Shown here piece after piece: positions 26,131-35,999 of a DNA stretch of 64,000 bases. Position numbers and translations under genes: made by a program. A model generated the notes under the pieces. The model made no database searches and was not told the origin of the DNA. It saw only the letters and a program-made list of their open reading frames with translations. The stretch spans positions 1 to 64,000 of the forward strand of contig JAQYWR010000028.1 of assembly GCA_029379225.1 (NCBI GenBank), read 5' to 3'. The DNA is from Nostoc sp. S4. Its GTDB lineage: Bacteria > Cyanobacteriota > Cyanobacteriia > Cyanobacteriales > Nostocaceae. How positions within the stretch are numbered: position 1 is the first letter of the stretch; every line of letters begins with the position of its first letter.

Positions 26131-26997
26131 GTGAAACTAGCAGTCTACGGAAAAGGTGGTATTGGCAAATCCACAACTAGCTGTAATATATCCGTCGCCC
26201 TAGCTAAACGTGGCAAGAAAGTGCTGCAAATTGGCTGCGACCCAAAACATGACAGCACCTTCACCCTGACGGGGTTTTTGATTCCCACAATTATCGACAC
26301 CCTCCAAGAAAAGGATTATCACTACGAAGATGTCTGGCCAGAAGATGTGATTTACAAAGGCTACGGTGGTGTTGATTGCGTAGAGGCTGGTGGACCGCCT
26401 GCGGGTGCAGGATGTGGCGGTTACGTAGTTGGCGAAACAGTGAAACTACTTAAGGAACTCAACGCTTTTGATGAGTACGATGTAATTTTGTTTGACGTTC
26501 TCGGTGACGTAGTTTGCGGTGGATTTGCAGCACCACTCAACTATGCAGACTACTGCCTGATTGTTACAGACAATGGCTTTGATGCTTTATTTGCTGCTAA
26601 TCGGATTGCGGCTTCAGTCCGCGAGAAAGCACGAACTCACCCATTGCGTTTAGCTGGGTTAATTGGCAACCGCACCTCGAAGCGCGACTTGATTGAAAAA
26701 TATGTAGAAGCTGTGCCAATGCCAGTTCTAGAGGTTTTACCTTTGATTGAAGATATCCGCGTTTCTCGTGTTAAAGGTAAGACTTTATTTGAAATGGCAG
26801 AACACGATCCTTCTCTAGACTACGTTTGCGATTACTATCTCAACATTGCCGACCAAATTTTGGCGTGTCCGGAAGGTGTTGTACCTAACGACTCACCAGA
26901 TCGGGAATTGTTCTCTTTGTTGTCCGATTTTTATCTAAATCCGGGTAAACCCCAGGTTCCTAATTCCGAAGAGGAACTAGACTTGATGATTGTATAA
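26131..26997 (+). CDS. chlL: Dark-operative protochlorophyllide reductase, ATP-binding L subunit
   Basis: A 288-residue NifH-like ATPase. I start at the GTG at 26131, which gives [14 protein letters not shown], the exact conserved N-terminus; the frame is open to 26101 but without family support. The P-loop GKGGIGKST occupies residues 7-15, and the two Cys ligands of the intersubunit [4Fe-4S] cluster are C95 (GAGCGG) and C129 (DVVCGG). ChlL passes electrons with ATP hydrolysis to ChlN-ChlB, reducing protochlorophyllide without light. It leads a chlL-DUF5331-chlN cluster; chlB is not in the window. Confidence 0.97.
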   Translation: MKLAVYGKGGIGKSTTSCNISVALAKRGKKVLQIGCDPKHDSTFTLTGFLIPTIIDTLQEKDYHYEDVWPEDVIYKGYGGVDCVEAGGPPAGAGCGGYVVGETVKLLKELNAFDEYDVILFDVLGDVVCGGFAAPLNYADYCLIVTDNGFDALFAANRIAASVREKARTHPLRLAGLIGNRTSKRDLIEKYVEAVPMPVLEVLPLIEDIRVSRVKGKTLFEMAEHDPSLDYVCDYYLNIADQILACPEGVVPNDSPDRELFSLLSDFYLNPGKPQVPNSEEELDLMIV

Positions 26998-27016
26998 ATC
27001 ACCAAGTTCTCAGGAT

Positions 27017-27022
27017 GGGGGA
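27017..27022 (+). promoter_or_regulatory. Ribosome-binding site fixing the DUF5331 start
   Basis: GGGGGA lies 7 nt upstream of the ATG at 27030, which supports that start over the in-frame ATG at 27015. Confidence 0.55.
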
Positions 27023-27029
27023 TAATAAC

Positions 27030-27818
27030 ATGGCATTCTTTGACAGCTTTACAGATTCATTAAAGCAGAAGTGGTTGCAATTTTTCCAGATAAATCGGGA
27101 CTGGATTGTGTTGCACATGGAAGTGGAATCAGTGTACACACCTGATGGCGGGAAGCGACCACCTTCTTACCTCATCCTGGGAGTCGTTAACGCCCTAGAA
27201 CCAAAGTTAGCGCAATTAATGTTGCCCTTTGCCAAACTTAATCCTGACGCCGATACCCTAATTGAAGTGCTGGGTTTGCATTTTGACCCAGATTATGCTC
27301 TTGGGAACCGCTTTCAAGTCAAACCGGAACCAGAGAATTATCTGCATAATTCAGCCGTTGTCATTGATGAAAAACCTGAAGATGAAACATTGACACATTC
27401 CCATACAAATGGCTTTGAGTCGATGGTGGGATCTCAACAGTTCACAATGGTGGATTCTGACGATCAAAATCTGGAATTAAGCGAGTCTCAAGAAAGTATA
27501 AATGGCTTTGGTGATATTTCCTTATCTAACAAGGAAGACTCAAAATATGAGTCTATCCAAACCTCTAATGTAGAAGCAGATGAGTTTGGCGAAATTACCT
27601 TCGACACAACGGCTGCAATAGAAGTAAAGCTAGATGATGACCAGGCACTTGAAGATAGTCCACTAGACGAAAATGCGTTTAGCGACGTGCTATCAGATGT
27701 CTGGGGTGATGAAACATCACTACAAAAGGCTGAAGAAAATAATGATTTGTTAGGGGAAGAACTGCCAGCTGGCGTTTTTGATGAATCCGAAATTGCCCGT
27801 CTCTTCCCCAACGCTTAA
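27030..27818 (+). CDS. DUF5331 protein encoded between chlL and chlN
   Basis: A 262-residue soluble protein; the ATG at 27030 has a good ribosome-binding site. The N-terminal ~95 residues are conserved DUF5331 (SFTDSLKQKWLQFFQINRDW, YLILGVVNALEPKLAQLM, LIEVLGLHFDPD). The remaining ~165 are acidic and low-complexity, rich in Asp/Glu/Ser. Cyanobacterial genomes repeatedly place this gene between chlL and chlN, which implies a function in dark chlorophyll synthesis or its assembly, but I know of no demonstrated role. It sits 32 bp after chlL. Confidence 0.8.
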   Translation: MAFFDSFTDSLKQKWLQFFQINRDWIVLHMEVESVYTPDGGKRPPSYLILGVVNALEPKLAQLMLPFAKLNPDADTLIEVLGLHFDPDYALGNRFQVKPEPENYLHNSAVVIDEKPEDETLTHSHTNGFESMVGSQQFTMVDSDDQNLELSESQESINGFGDISLSNKEDSKYESIQTSNVEADEFGEITFDTTAAIEVKLDDDQALEDSPLDENAFSDVLSDVWGDETSLQKAEENNDLLGEELPAGVFDESEIARLFPNA

Positions 27819-27841
27819 TTACTAAGTTAGGAGTTAAAAAA

Positions 27842-27922
27842 GTTAGGAGTAGAGACGCGACGCCAGTCGCTACAACGGGGGGAACCCCCGCAACGCGCTA
27901 GCTCATTAATCACGTCTTTACA
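27842..27922. repeat. Interspersed palindromic repeat in the chl operon
   Basis: Inverted ends GTAGAGACG and CGTCTTTAC flank a core with the perfect palindrome GGGGGAACCCCC. The same core motif (CGGGGTTCCCCCG) is seen at 45498. It resembles the small palindromic elements scattered in Nostoc-type genomes. Here it lies between the DUF5331 gene and chlN, within a likely operon, and could form a strong RNA hairpin. Confidence 0.65.
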
Positions 27923-28003
27923 AAAGTTAGGAGTTAAGAATTAAGAGTTAGTAATAAAAACTGATAATTCACAACTGATAACTGATAACTTAATTACTCC
28001 TAA

Positions 28004-29437
<1,434 letters not shown>

Positions 29438-29481
29438 GATTTGGGTTTTTATTGGGCAACAACATAACACTATATGAGTGG

Positions 29482-29508
29482 AGGCGAACTTTTTGTTTCG
29501 CCTTTTTT
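29482..29508 (+). terminator. Rho-independent terminator after chlN
   Basis: Seven-base-pair stem AGGCGAA/TTCGCCT with an 8-nt loop followed by TTTTTT. It lies 45 bp after the chlN stop, and closes the chlL-DUF5331-chlN cluster. Confidence 0.8.
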
Positions 29509-29557
29509 ATTTCACGCAGAAGCGCAGAGAACGCAGAGGAAGAATTGAGAAGTTAAC

Positions 29558-30955
29558 TTAGATAGAATGCTGTAAATCCAAAGGTTTGGATGGAATTATA
29601 TATATCAATTCTGTGCCTTCAGGTTTTACCTCTGTGGATGGCGTTAATTTCAGCCAGTCATGAAAGCTAATTCCTAGTTGAGATATTGCTTGTACTTCTG
29701 TTTGGTAAGATTCAAAACGGCGATTGGTTTCAATCATAGATTCCATGACTTCAAATACTTGGGGAAGACGTTTGTAAGCTTCTTGCTTCAAATCATTTTG
29801 ACTCGGGCCGAACCAACCTCCTTGAACCTCTACACGAATCAAAATAGCTGCTGGTAATGAATCTAACCATTTGCTAGAGTCTTGCGCCATCTTAAATAAA
29901 TTCTCTCGTTGCAAATCAAAGACGGCATTTTCATCCAAAGTTGGATCAATCCATTGGTAAATTCGTGTTAGTCTTCGCAAATCAATTTGGTCTTTGAATT
30001 CAGGTTGTAAATATACTCCTGGATTAGAAGTAAGCAAAAGGTCAACATATTTTTGTATACGAGAACGGATAACTTTAGCTCCTTCTTGAAACCGACGAAT
30101 TGCTGTTTCATACTCTTCTAATTCTAAATAACAACGTGCTTCTGCTAGGTAAGCTAAAGATAAAGTTAGCAAATACTCATCAGCAATTTGGCTTTTTTGC
30201 TCAATTTCAATATCAGTATATTGAGTGTAAATATGTTCTGCTTCTAAAAAACGATTAATGGCTTGTAAGGCACTGCTTCTACGATTTTCAGCTTTAGCCA
30301 TCGTAAAGGCATTAATAGCTAAATCAAGAGCAGCACGAAAGTTAGCATAGAAACTTAGATCAATTTTACGATTAATCTTGTTTAACAATTCTTGGGCTTG
30401 TTGTAACCTTTCTTCTAGTTCTTTTAGACGCTGGGATATGACAGCAAAACCCATCACAGATACTCCAAGATTAAGTACGCTAGCAGCAGTAGTTATTTGT
30501 AGAATTCCTTGATGAAGTTGTAAAGTTTGCCCAAGTTCTCCTAATTGATTTTCAATCCTACCTAAATGACCGTTGACATCAGCTAGTCCTTTTCCTGAAA
30601 TTGCTGCATTAGCGACTGTTCCAACTAAATTAGCCCCTGAAACAGCTATATTGCCTAAATTTAGTTGTTCAATTCCACCTAAACGTCCGTTGACATCAGC
30701 TAGTCCTTTTCCTGTAACAGCAGCATTAGCCCCTGAAGCAACGAGATTTGCACCTGAGAAAACAAGGTTGAGTAAATTGTTAGGGGAAGAACTTAGTGGT
30801 GGAACTGAAGAATTATTGGGTTCTCTTAACCAAGTAACAATATGTTTGCTTGCTGCATTTATAATTACACCCCCAACCCTTTCTAAAGTCCCATCTTGCA
30901 GTCCTTTGACAATCCAACTAGCAAGTGTAAAGGTTACTGTCAATGGTATGGTCAT
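29558..30955 (-). CDS. Unknown protein with duplicated Gly/Ala hydrophobic repeat and helical body
   Basis: 465 residues, no named family. Residues 1-45 are a conserved-looking cap (FTLASWIVKGL, VGGVIINAA). Two near-identical repeats, at about 64-96 and 100-137, share SGANLV, GKGLADVNG and LG(G/R)IE; the DNA copies around 30565-30600 and 30685-30720 are also near-identical. A third hydrophobic stretch (ASVLNLGVSVMGFAVIS, 158-174) leads into a long coiled coil (QRLKELEERLQQAQELLNKI) and then TPR-like helices (about 200-320). Hydrophobic hairpin plus helical body recalls alpha-helical pore-forming proteins, but that is only inference. It is monocistronic between chlN and the toxin-antitoxin remnant. 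Confidence 0.65.
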   Translation of the reverse strand: MTIPLTVTFTLASWIVKGLQDGTLERVGGVIINAASKHIVTWLREPNNSSVPPLSSSPNNLLNLVFSGANLVASGANAAVTGKGLADVNGRLGGIEQLNLGNIAVSGANLVGTVANAAISGKGLADVNGHLGRIENQLGELGQTLQLHQGILQITTAASVLNLGVSVMGFAVISQRLKELEERLQQAQELLNKINRKIDLSFYANFRAALDLAINAFTMAKAENRRSSALQAINRFLEAEHIYTQYTDIEIEQKSQIADEYLLTLSLAYLAEARCYLELEEYETAIRRFQEGAKVIRSRIQKYVDLLLTSNPGVYLQPEFKDQIDLRRLTRIYQWIDPTLDENAVFDLQRENLFKMAQDSSKWLDSLPAAILIRVEVQGGWFGPSQNDLKQEAYKRLPQVFEVMESMIETNRRFESYQTEVQAISQLGISFHDWLKLTPSTEVKPEGTELIYIIPSKPLDLQHSI

Positions 30956-31169
30956 AATCTTCTTTTGATTGCTAAAATATCTAAATTTTACTCAGTATTC
31001 CCCCATTGATATGTTGTCTAACAATTCAGCTAATACTAATCAGAGTTTTATTCTGTTTAATAGCGATCGCTCTTTTAAAAAACCTCAAAAAAGTATGGCG
31101 ATCGCCCAAATCTCATCTCAGTTAAACACAGTTACAATAAGGTGGTAAAGATAGGAGTAAATATCAATT

Positions 31170-31421
31170 ATGCTTAGTGGAATAAAACAAAAGGCTATTG
31201 TAGGCAAAGATGGTAAAATTGAACTGTCAGCAACAGAATTACCAGAAGGAACAATTGTAGAAGTTATTGTGCTAGTTGAGCCATCTACTGAAGAGGATGA
31301 AACCACTTATCTTCTGAAATCAGAGACTAATAAAAAACATCTGCTAAAAGTTTTGGAGAATGTAGAAAAAGGAAATCTAATCTATGTAGATTTAGATGAA
31401 TATGAAAAAAGTCACCTTTGA
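31170..31421 (+). CDS. Antitoxin of a YoeB-type module
   Basis: An 83-residue protein with a short N-terminal beta-rich dimerisation domain (IKQKAIVGKDGKIELSATELPEGTIVEVIV) and an acidic, helical tail (LLKVLENVEKGNLIYVDLDEYEK) of the type that wraps a RelE/YoeB toxin. The stop overlaps the start of the downstream toxin frame, which is the usual coupled arrangement. The partner toxin is broken (next entry), so this antitoxin is probably orphaned. Confidence 0.7.
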   Translation: MLSGIKQKAIVGKDGKIELSATELPEGTIVEVIVLVEPSTEEDETTYLLKSETNKKHLLKVLENVEKGNLIYVDLDEYEKSHL

Positions 31422-31665
31422 ACCAGAAGCTTTTGAACAATTAGGTCAGTGGGCAACAGAAAACAAAAAAATCTTCAAAAAAATCTTGGAATTGATTAGA
31501 GATATACAAAGAGATCCGTTTGCAGAGATAGGTAAGCCAGAGCCATTAAAATATGAATTACAAGGTTACTGGTGAAGGCGAATCACAGATGAACATAGAT
31601 TAGTTTACAAAATCGAAGAAGATTTGTTGATTATTTTGACTTGTAAATATCATTATGAACAATAA
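31402..31665 (+). pseudogene. YoeB/Txe-type toxin interrupted by an in-frame TGA
   Basis: Reading from ATG 31402 gives a RelE-superfamily mRNA interferase: VTFEPEAFEQLGQW, KPEPLKYELQGYW, then a TGA at 31573-31575, then RRITDEHRLVYKI and CKYHYEQ. Intact relatives have Ser at the stop position (GYWSRRI), so TCA has become TGA, one base. Everything downstream remains in frame, including the Arg, His and Tyr of the catalytic face and the terminal HYE. The truncated 57-residue product would lack the catalytic C-terminus, so the module is predicted to be non-toxic. An in-frame ATG at 31396 is an alternative start. Confidence 0.85.
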
Positions 31666-31748
31666 AGATTATTGAGGCGGTGATATTTTTTGAGTTCAGG
31701 CGATCGCTTTTTTAACGAACTACCCCAGCCTTAGAGGACGGTAAGCAG

Positions 31749-32375
31749 ATGAATAAAACACCCTCTACCCATGAAAGTCAGCAAATGCTGAAGTGGCTGA
31801 ACCAGAATCGCCAAATGTTATTAGATTTATATAAAAATCAATATATTGCTTACAATGCCAATGGCTTAATCGCTCACAGTGAAAATTTGCGTGAAGTCTT
31901 AAAATCGGCAGAAGCGTCAAACCAAATATTTGCAATTTACTTAGTTCCGCGTCGCACTGCTTCTATTCAAATTCTACCTGTTCGATTTCGCACAGTTGCC
32001 CGCCATGATTGGCAACCAAATTATCATGTCAAACTTAAACATAGAGATATAGGAATGTCTACAACTATGTTAGTAGACTCTGGTGCTGAACTGAGTTTAA
32101 TATCATTAAAAGTTGGTCAAGATTTGGGCTATGCTTTGGCTGATGCAGAGTCAACATTATTAGCAGAAACCATTGGCGGAAGAGTTGAGTATGTTTTACG
32201 TAATGTTGAAATGACAATTGATGAATATAGTTTTATTGCTCCTGTAGCATGGTTACAAACTAATACAGGTGGTGAGCAATTACTTTTAGGAAGAGAAGTT
32301 GTATTTGATAAATTTGATATTGAGTTTAGGCAAGCTGATGAGCAAATTATTTTTACATGGCGAAAAGACAGCTAA
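31749..32375 (+). CDS. DUF5678-like plus retropepsin-like aspartic protease domain
   Basis: This 208-residue protein combines an N-terminal ~60-residue segment of DUF5678 type (WLNQNRQMLLDLYKNQYIAY, 14-33) with a C-terminal single-lobe aspartic protease fold. The active-site triad is TMLVDSGAELSLIS (Asp-Ser-Gly, about 104-117) and the second-half hydrophobic Gly is LLLGREVVFDKFDIEF. Retropepsin-like domains work as dimers; in bacteria most have unknown substrates. The gene follows the broken toxin by 84 bp. Both domain calls are by motif recognition; the catalytic D is intact. Confidence 0.7.
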   Translation: MNKTPSTHESQQMLKWLNQNRQMLLDLYKNQYIAYNANGLIAHSENLREVLKSAEASNQIFAIYLVPRRTASIQILPVRFRTVARHDWQPNYHVKLKHRDIGMSTTMLVDSGAELSLISLKVGQDLGYALADAESTLLAETIGGRVEYVLRNVEMTIDEYSFIAPVAWLQTNTGGEQLLLGREVVFDKFDIEFRQADEQIIFTWRKDS

Positions 32376-32395
32376 TCAGTTAACTTATAGATACC

Positions 32396-33265
32396 TTAAA
32401 CAATTTGTAAAAACTCCTGTAGAACAGGCGTTATATCCTCTTCCCGCCAGACTATAGCCGTTTCTACTAATGGTGTTTTCTCCTCGAAACTACGATAGAC
32501 TACACCAGTTCTGTGAAGATTTTGCAATGAAGACGGCACGATCGCAATCCCCATTCCTGCTGAAACTAACCCGATAATTGTCTGCATTTGAATCGCTTCT
32601 TGACTCACTTTGGGCATAAAATTTCCTTGCTGACAAAGACTCACGATTTGGTCGTAAAGCCCAGAGCCTAAATGCCGAGGAAACACGATAAAGTTTTCGT
32701 TGATTAGCGATCGCACTGAAATCTTTTCTTGTTCAGCTAAGAAATGAGTTTCTGCTAAAGCCACAACTAAAGCTTCTTGCTGAATGCACTTTTGATTGAG
32801 TGTGTTGTCTTCCAATGGTGGATGAGCAAAGCCTACATGAATGCGGCGTTCCTGTAGCGCTCGTTCTTGCTCAGTTGTGGTTAACTCCTGTAAAATTAAC
32901 TCTACTTCTGGAAACTTTTCTTGAAATTGTCGCAAAATTACAGGAAGCAAATTATAGGTTACCAAACTGGTAAATCCAATTCGTAGTTGTCCCTTTTCAC
33001 CTCTGCCAATTTTTTGAGTTAGCTCAATTGCTTTTTCCAGTTGAGCTAAAAGTTGATAAGCTTCTTGCAAAAAAACTTCCCCAGCTTCGGTTAATTGCAC
33101 CTGTCGCTTAGTTTTACGGCGAAACAGTTCTACTCCTAATTGCACCTCTAATTGCTGAATTTGCTGGCTTAAAGGCGGTTGAGCGATATGCAGTCGTTCG
33201 GCGGCTTTACTGAAGTGCAGTTCTTCAGCCACAGCAATAAAGTAGCGCAGATGTCGCAATTCCAT
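32396..33265 (-). CDS. LysR family transcriptional regulator
   Basis: A 289-residue LysR-type activator/repressor. It has the N-terminal winged helix-turn-helix (residues 1-60: HLRYFIAVAEELHFSKAAER, AQPPLSQQIQQLE, LGVELFRRKTK) and a C-terminal inducer-binding domain (about 90-285). The BenM/CatM-like sequence suggests a small aromatic or organic-acid ligand, which cannot be determined here. It is divergent from the methyltransferase remnant at 33369, with about 100 bp between; that gene may once have been its target. Start ATG 33265 is at the usual LysR N-terminus. Confidence 0.88.
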   Translation of the reverse strand: MELRHLRYFIAVAEELHFSKAAERLHIAQPPLSQQIQQLEVQLGVELFRRKTKRQVQLTEAGEVFLQEAYQLLAQLEKAIELTQKIGRGEKGQLRIGFTSLVTYNLLPVILRQFQEKFPEVELILQELTTTEQERALQERRIHVGFAHPPLEDNTLNQKCIQQEALVVALAETHFLAEQEKISVRSLINENFIVFPRHLGSGLYDQIVSLCQQGNFMPKVSQEAIQMQTIIGLVSAGMGIAIVPSSLQNLHRTGVVYRSFEEKTPLVETAIVWREEDITPVLQEFLQIV

Positions 33266-33368
33266 TTTTTTGATATTTTATAAGTCTCAATTTTATTTAA
33301 AGATATATTGGACATTTGAAAACTGCCTGCGTATGATACTCATACGAATATTGCAGGAAGTCAGAGTG

Positions 33369-33611
33369 ATGCAGGAAAAGTATACTCCAGGCTATTCAAG
33401 TAATGCGACGAATTTCATCGCAAATCGCAGCTTAGATACTCATGGTGCGTTTTTCAAGCCTTATTTACGTCCAGGGATGAAATTACTAGATTGCAGTTGC
33501 GGTTCTGGGGCGATCGCTAACAGCAATGAGCCATGCTTTGCGAGAATGGAATCAGCACCCAGATGGATTTTTGCTCAATCTTGGTGTGAAGTTGTGGGAC
33601 AAAAGGGTTAG
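33369..33611 (+). pseudogene. SAM-dependent methyltransferase remnant with internal deletion
   Basis: The first 50 codons (YTPGYSSNATNFIANRSLDTHG, then MKLLDCSCGSGAI) are the N-terminus and SAM motif I of a class I methyltransferase. Directly afterwards the sequence jumps to the far C-terminus: SHALREWNQHPDG in another frame, then AQSWCEVVGQKG back in the first. About 170-190 central codons have been deleted, together with a one-base shift. Intact relatives are around 270 residues. The remaining 80-residue frame cannot fold as an enzyme. It lies divergently from the LysR regulator. Confidence 0.8.
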
Positions 33612-33649
33612 AAGTGAAACGCAAAGGAGCGCAGAGGAACGCAGAGGTT

Positions 33650-34393
33650 TTAGAGAATTTGCGATAAAAATTTGCGCGTTCTTTCTTCTTTGGGGTTGTG
33701 GAAAAATGTGTCAGGCGAGGCTGACTCGATGAGAGTACCGCTATCCATGAGAATAACTCGGTCAGCGACTTCGCGGGCAAATCCAACTTCGTGGGTAACA
33801 ACTACCATTGTCATCCCATCACGGGCGAGATTTCGCATTACATCTAAAACTTCCCGTACCATTTCTGGATCTAAGGCTGAGGTGGGTTCGTCAAATAGCA
33901 TAATTTTAGGTTGCATGGCTAAAGCACGAGCGATCGCCACCCGTTGCTGTTGTCCACCAGACAACTGTCCTGGGTATTTTTGTGCCTGTTCTAAAATTCC
34001 AACTCTTTCTAATAATTGCATTCCTAATTCTTCGGCTTTTACCTTTGACAATCGACGTACCCAAATTGGTGCCAAGGTAATATTTTGTAGTACGGTTAGA
34101 TGGGGAAATAAATTGAATTGCTGAAATACCATTCCCACTTCTCGCCGAATTGTTTCAATATTTTTTAAATCATGGCTCAGGGTAATACCATCGATTTCTA
34201 TTCTTCCTTGTTGGTATTCTTCTAACGCATTAAATGTGCGAATAAAAGTAGATTTTCCTGAACCAGAAGGGCCCATTAATACTACTACTTCTTTGCGATT
34301 TACTGTCAAACTCACACCTTGAAGAACATGAAATTTGCCATACCACTTGTGAACATTTTCGGCAATAATTATCGGTTTTTGTTCTGTCGTCAT
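33650..34393 (-). CDS. bgtA: Amino-acid ABC transporter ATPase
   Basis: A 247-residue GlnQ-type ATPase. Walker [10 protein letters not shown] is at 41-49, the signature [16 protein letters not shown] is mid-protein, and Walker B is [12 protein letters not shown]. It is the last gene of a leftward natF-natG-natH-bgtA series, matching the neutral/acidic amino-acid transporter N-II of Anabaena, where BgtA also energises a second, basic amino-acid system. Its ATG overlaps the stop of a 61-codon frame (ATGA). The gene symbol is by gene order and similarity; the ATPase function is certain. Confidence 0.82.
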   Translation of the reverse strand: MTTEQKPIIIAENVHKWYGKFHVLQGVSLTVNRKEVVVLMGPSGSGKSTFIRTFNALEEYQQGRIEIDGITLSHDLKNIETIRREVGMVFQQFNLFPHLTVLQNITLAPIWVRRLSKVKAEELGMQLLERVGILEQAQKYPGQLSGGQQQRVAIARALAMQPKIMLFDEPTSALDPEMVREVLDVMRNLARDGMTMVVVTHEVGFAREVADRVILMDSGTLIESASPDTFFHNPKEERTRKFLSQIL

Positions 34394-34575
34394 TGATTTT
34401 TACCTTTAAATATTATTTTAAAAAATACCCAGCAAATAAAAACACTAAGTCCTAGACATTTAGGCAGTTCGTTGAGTGTTTCAAATTCGTCCAGCAAGAT
34501 GCTGTGGCTTTGAGGATTTTGATTCTGTTGATACCACAGTTCGTCCCAATCATCCGAGGAAAGAACGATCGTCAT
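34390..34575 (-). CDS. Possible small ORF coupled to bgtA
   Basis: 61 codons whose TGA overlaps the bgtA start (ATGA). The peptide has an acidic N-terminus ([18 protein letters not shown]) and a hydrophobic C-terminal segment ([17 protein letters not shown]), as in a small tail-anchored protein. The overlap favours translational coupling, but the upstream region lacks a clear ribosome-binding site and I know of no family. Confidence 0.35.
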   Translation of the reverse strand: MTIVLSSDDWDELWYQQNQNPQSHSILLDEFETLNELPKCLGLSVFICWVFFKIIFKGKNQ

Positions 34576-34700
34576 CTGAAAGCTTGATGCGAAAATTTTT
34601 TAAAAATTATATCAGAATTCCTGTGTATTATTTGCATTAATTTCTGGCAGCGATCGCCTTTATCAGCCCTCTATATTTACAAAGGACAAATTATTAATAA

Positions 34701-35852
34701 CTAATTGCCTAACTTTATTTCTAACCGCCGAGCAATCAGCGACATTGAGTAACAAAATACCCAGTAAATCAATCCAATAAACAAATAAACTTCTGCATAA
34801 CGACCGATAAATTGTGGCTGTGCGAGGATAGAACGAGCAATACCTGTGAGTTCTACTAATCCCACAATAGACAAAAGTGAAGTATCTTTAAATAATCCGA
34901 TAAACTGACCAACTATCGCAGGAATAACAGCACGTAAAGCTTGAGGTAGAACAATTAATATAACTACCAAAGCTGTATTTAATCCTAATGCTTTGGCAGC
35001 TTCAATTTGTCCACGAGTAATTGATTGAAGTCCGCCGCGCACATTTTCTGCCATGTAAGCAGCACTAAATAAAACCAATCCAGCAATTCCTCGCAATACT
35101 CGATCTAAACGCACATCTGCTGGCAAAAATAAGGGAAGCATTACCTGAGCAAGGAACAAAATCCCAATCAATGGGACTCCTCTAACGATTTCAATGTACA
35201 AAATAGAAAACCAACGCACGACAGGTAAATCACTTGTCCGTCCTAAAGCCAGTAAAACTCCGATGGGAAAGGAAAGCACAATACTAACTGCTGCCATTAG
35301 TAGGGTAAGTAGCAAGCCATTCCACAAATTTGTAGGTACAGATTGCAATCCAAATCCACCGCCAATTAACCAAGTAATGATGGGGAAAGATAATAACCAT
35401 AATAGGGAAAGCCAAGGAGTTAATACTTCAGTAAAATTCCTTCCAATCCCAAAACCTGCAAATATTAAAACTGCAATTAATAGTAACTGAAAGCGGGATA
35501 TTAAATCCAGTGGTAAAATAATTAATAAAATACTGAATAGGAACGTAAAAAAAGTAATTCCAGGTCTTGTTAACTGTTGCTTACTAAAGAATACACCCCC
35601 AGTTATAGCACCTAAAATCGCAGCGATCGCCAGCACAATCCAAATACGCCAATATAGCGTCTGAGGAAATCTACCAACTAAAAATAAACGTAAATTAACC
35701 TGAATTACCGCCCATTGTGCTTGAGTAATTGCCCAAGTTAACACTCCTCGTGCTACCCAAAACAACAACACCAAACACACAACAGTTAACAAGCTGTTGT
35801 ACCAAGTACTGAATAGGTTTTTACGCAGCCAAGTTAATTTGTCATTGGTCAT
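34701..35852 (-). CDS. natH: Amino-acid ABC transporter permease (NatH-like)
   Basis: A 383-residue permease of the His/Glu/Gln/Arg family, longer than NatG because of extra N-terminal membrane helices. The typical C-terminal permease core includes the cytoplasmic EAAKALGL-type EAA loop (RGQIEAAKALGLNTALVVILIVLPQALR), which docks with the ATPase. Gene order natF-natG-natH-bgtA and length agree with NatH. A spacer of about 150 bp separates it from natG and 125 bp from the ORF before bgtA. Confidence 0.82.
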   Translation of the reverse strand: MTNDKLTWLRKNLFSTWYNSLLTVVCLVLLFWVARGVLTWAITQAQWAVIQVNLRLFLVGRFPQTLYWRIWIVLAIAAILGAITGGVFFSKQQLTRPGITFFTFLFSILLIILPLDLISRFQLLLIAVLIFAGFGIGRNFTEVLTPWLSLLWLLSFPIITWLIGGGFGLQSVPTNLWNGLLLTLLMAAVSIVLSFPIGVLLALGRTSDLPVVRWFSILYIEIVRGVPLIGILFLAQVMLPLFLPADVRLDRVLRGIAGLVLFSAAYMAENVRGGLQSITRGQIEAAKALGLNTALVVILIVLPQALRAVIPAIVGQFIGLFKDTSLLSIVGLVELTGIARSILAQPQFIGRYAEVYLFIGLIYWVFCYSMSLIARRLEIKLGN

Positions 35853-35861
35853 TGGTCATTT
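35841..35861. repeat. TCATTGG heptamer tandem repeat
   Basis: Three tandem GTCATTG units overlapping the N-terminal codons of natH and its upstream spacer. Same class as at 6058. Confidence 0.65.
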
Positions 35862-35999
35862 CTCCCCCTGCCTCCCCATACTTCGGCTCCGCTCAGTACA
35901 AGTCTCGCTATCTCCCTCATCTCTGGTTGGTGAGTTTCGACTACGCGCAAATCGAGCGAAGTCGAGATTCAACTACCGTTAAGTCGAACTAGATCTTTC

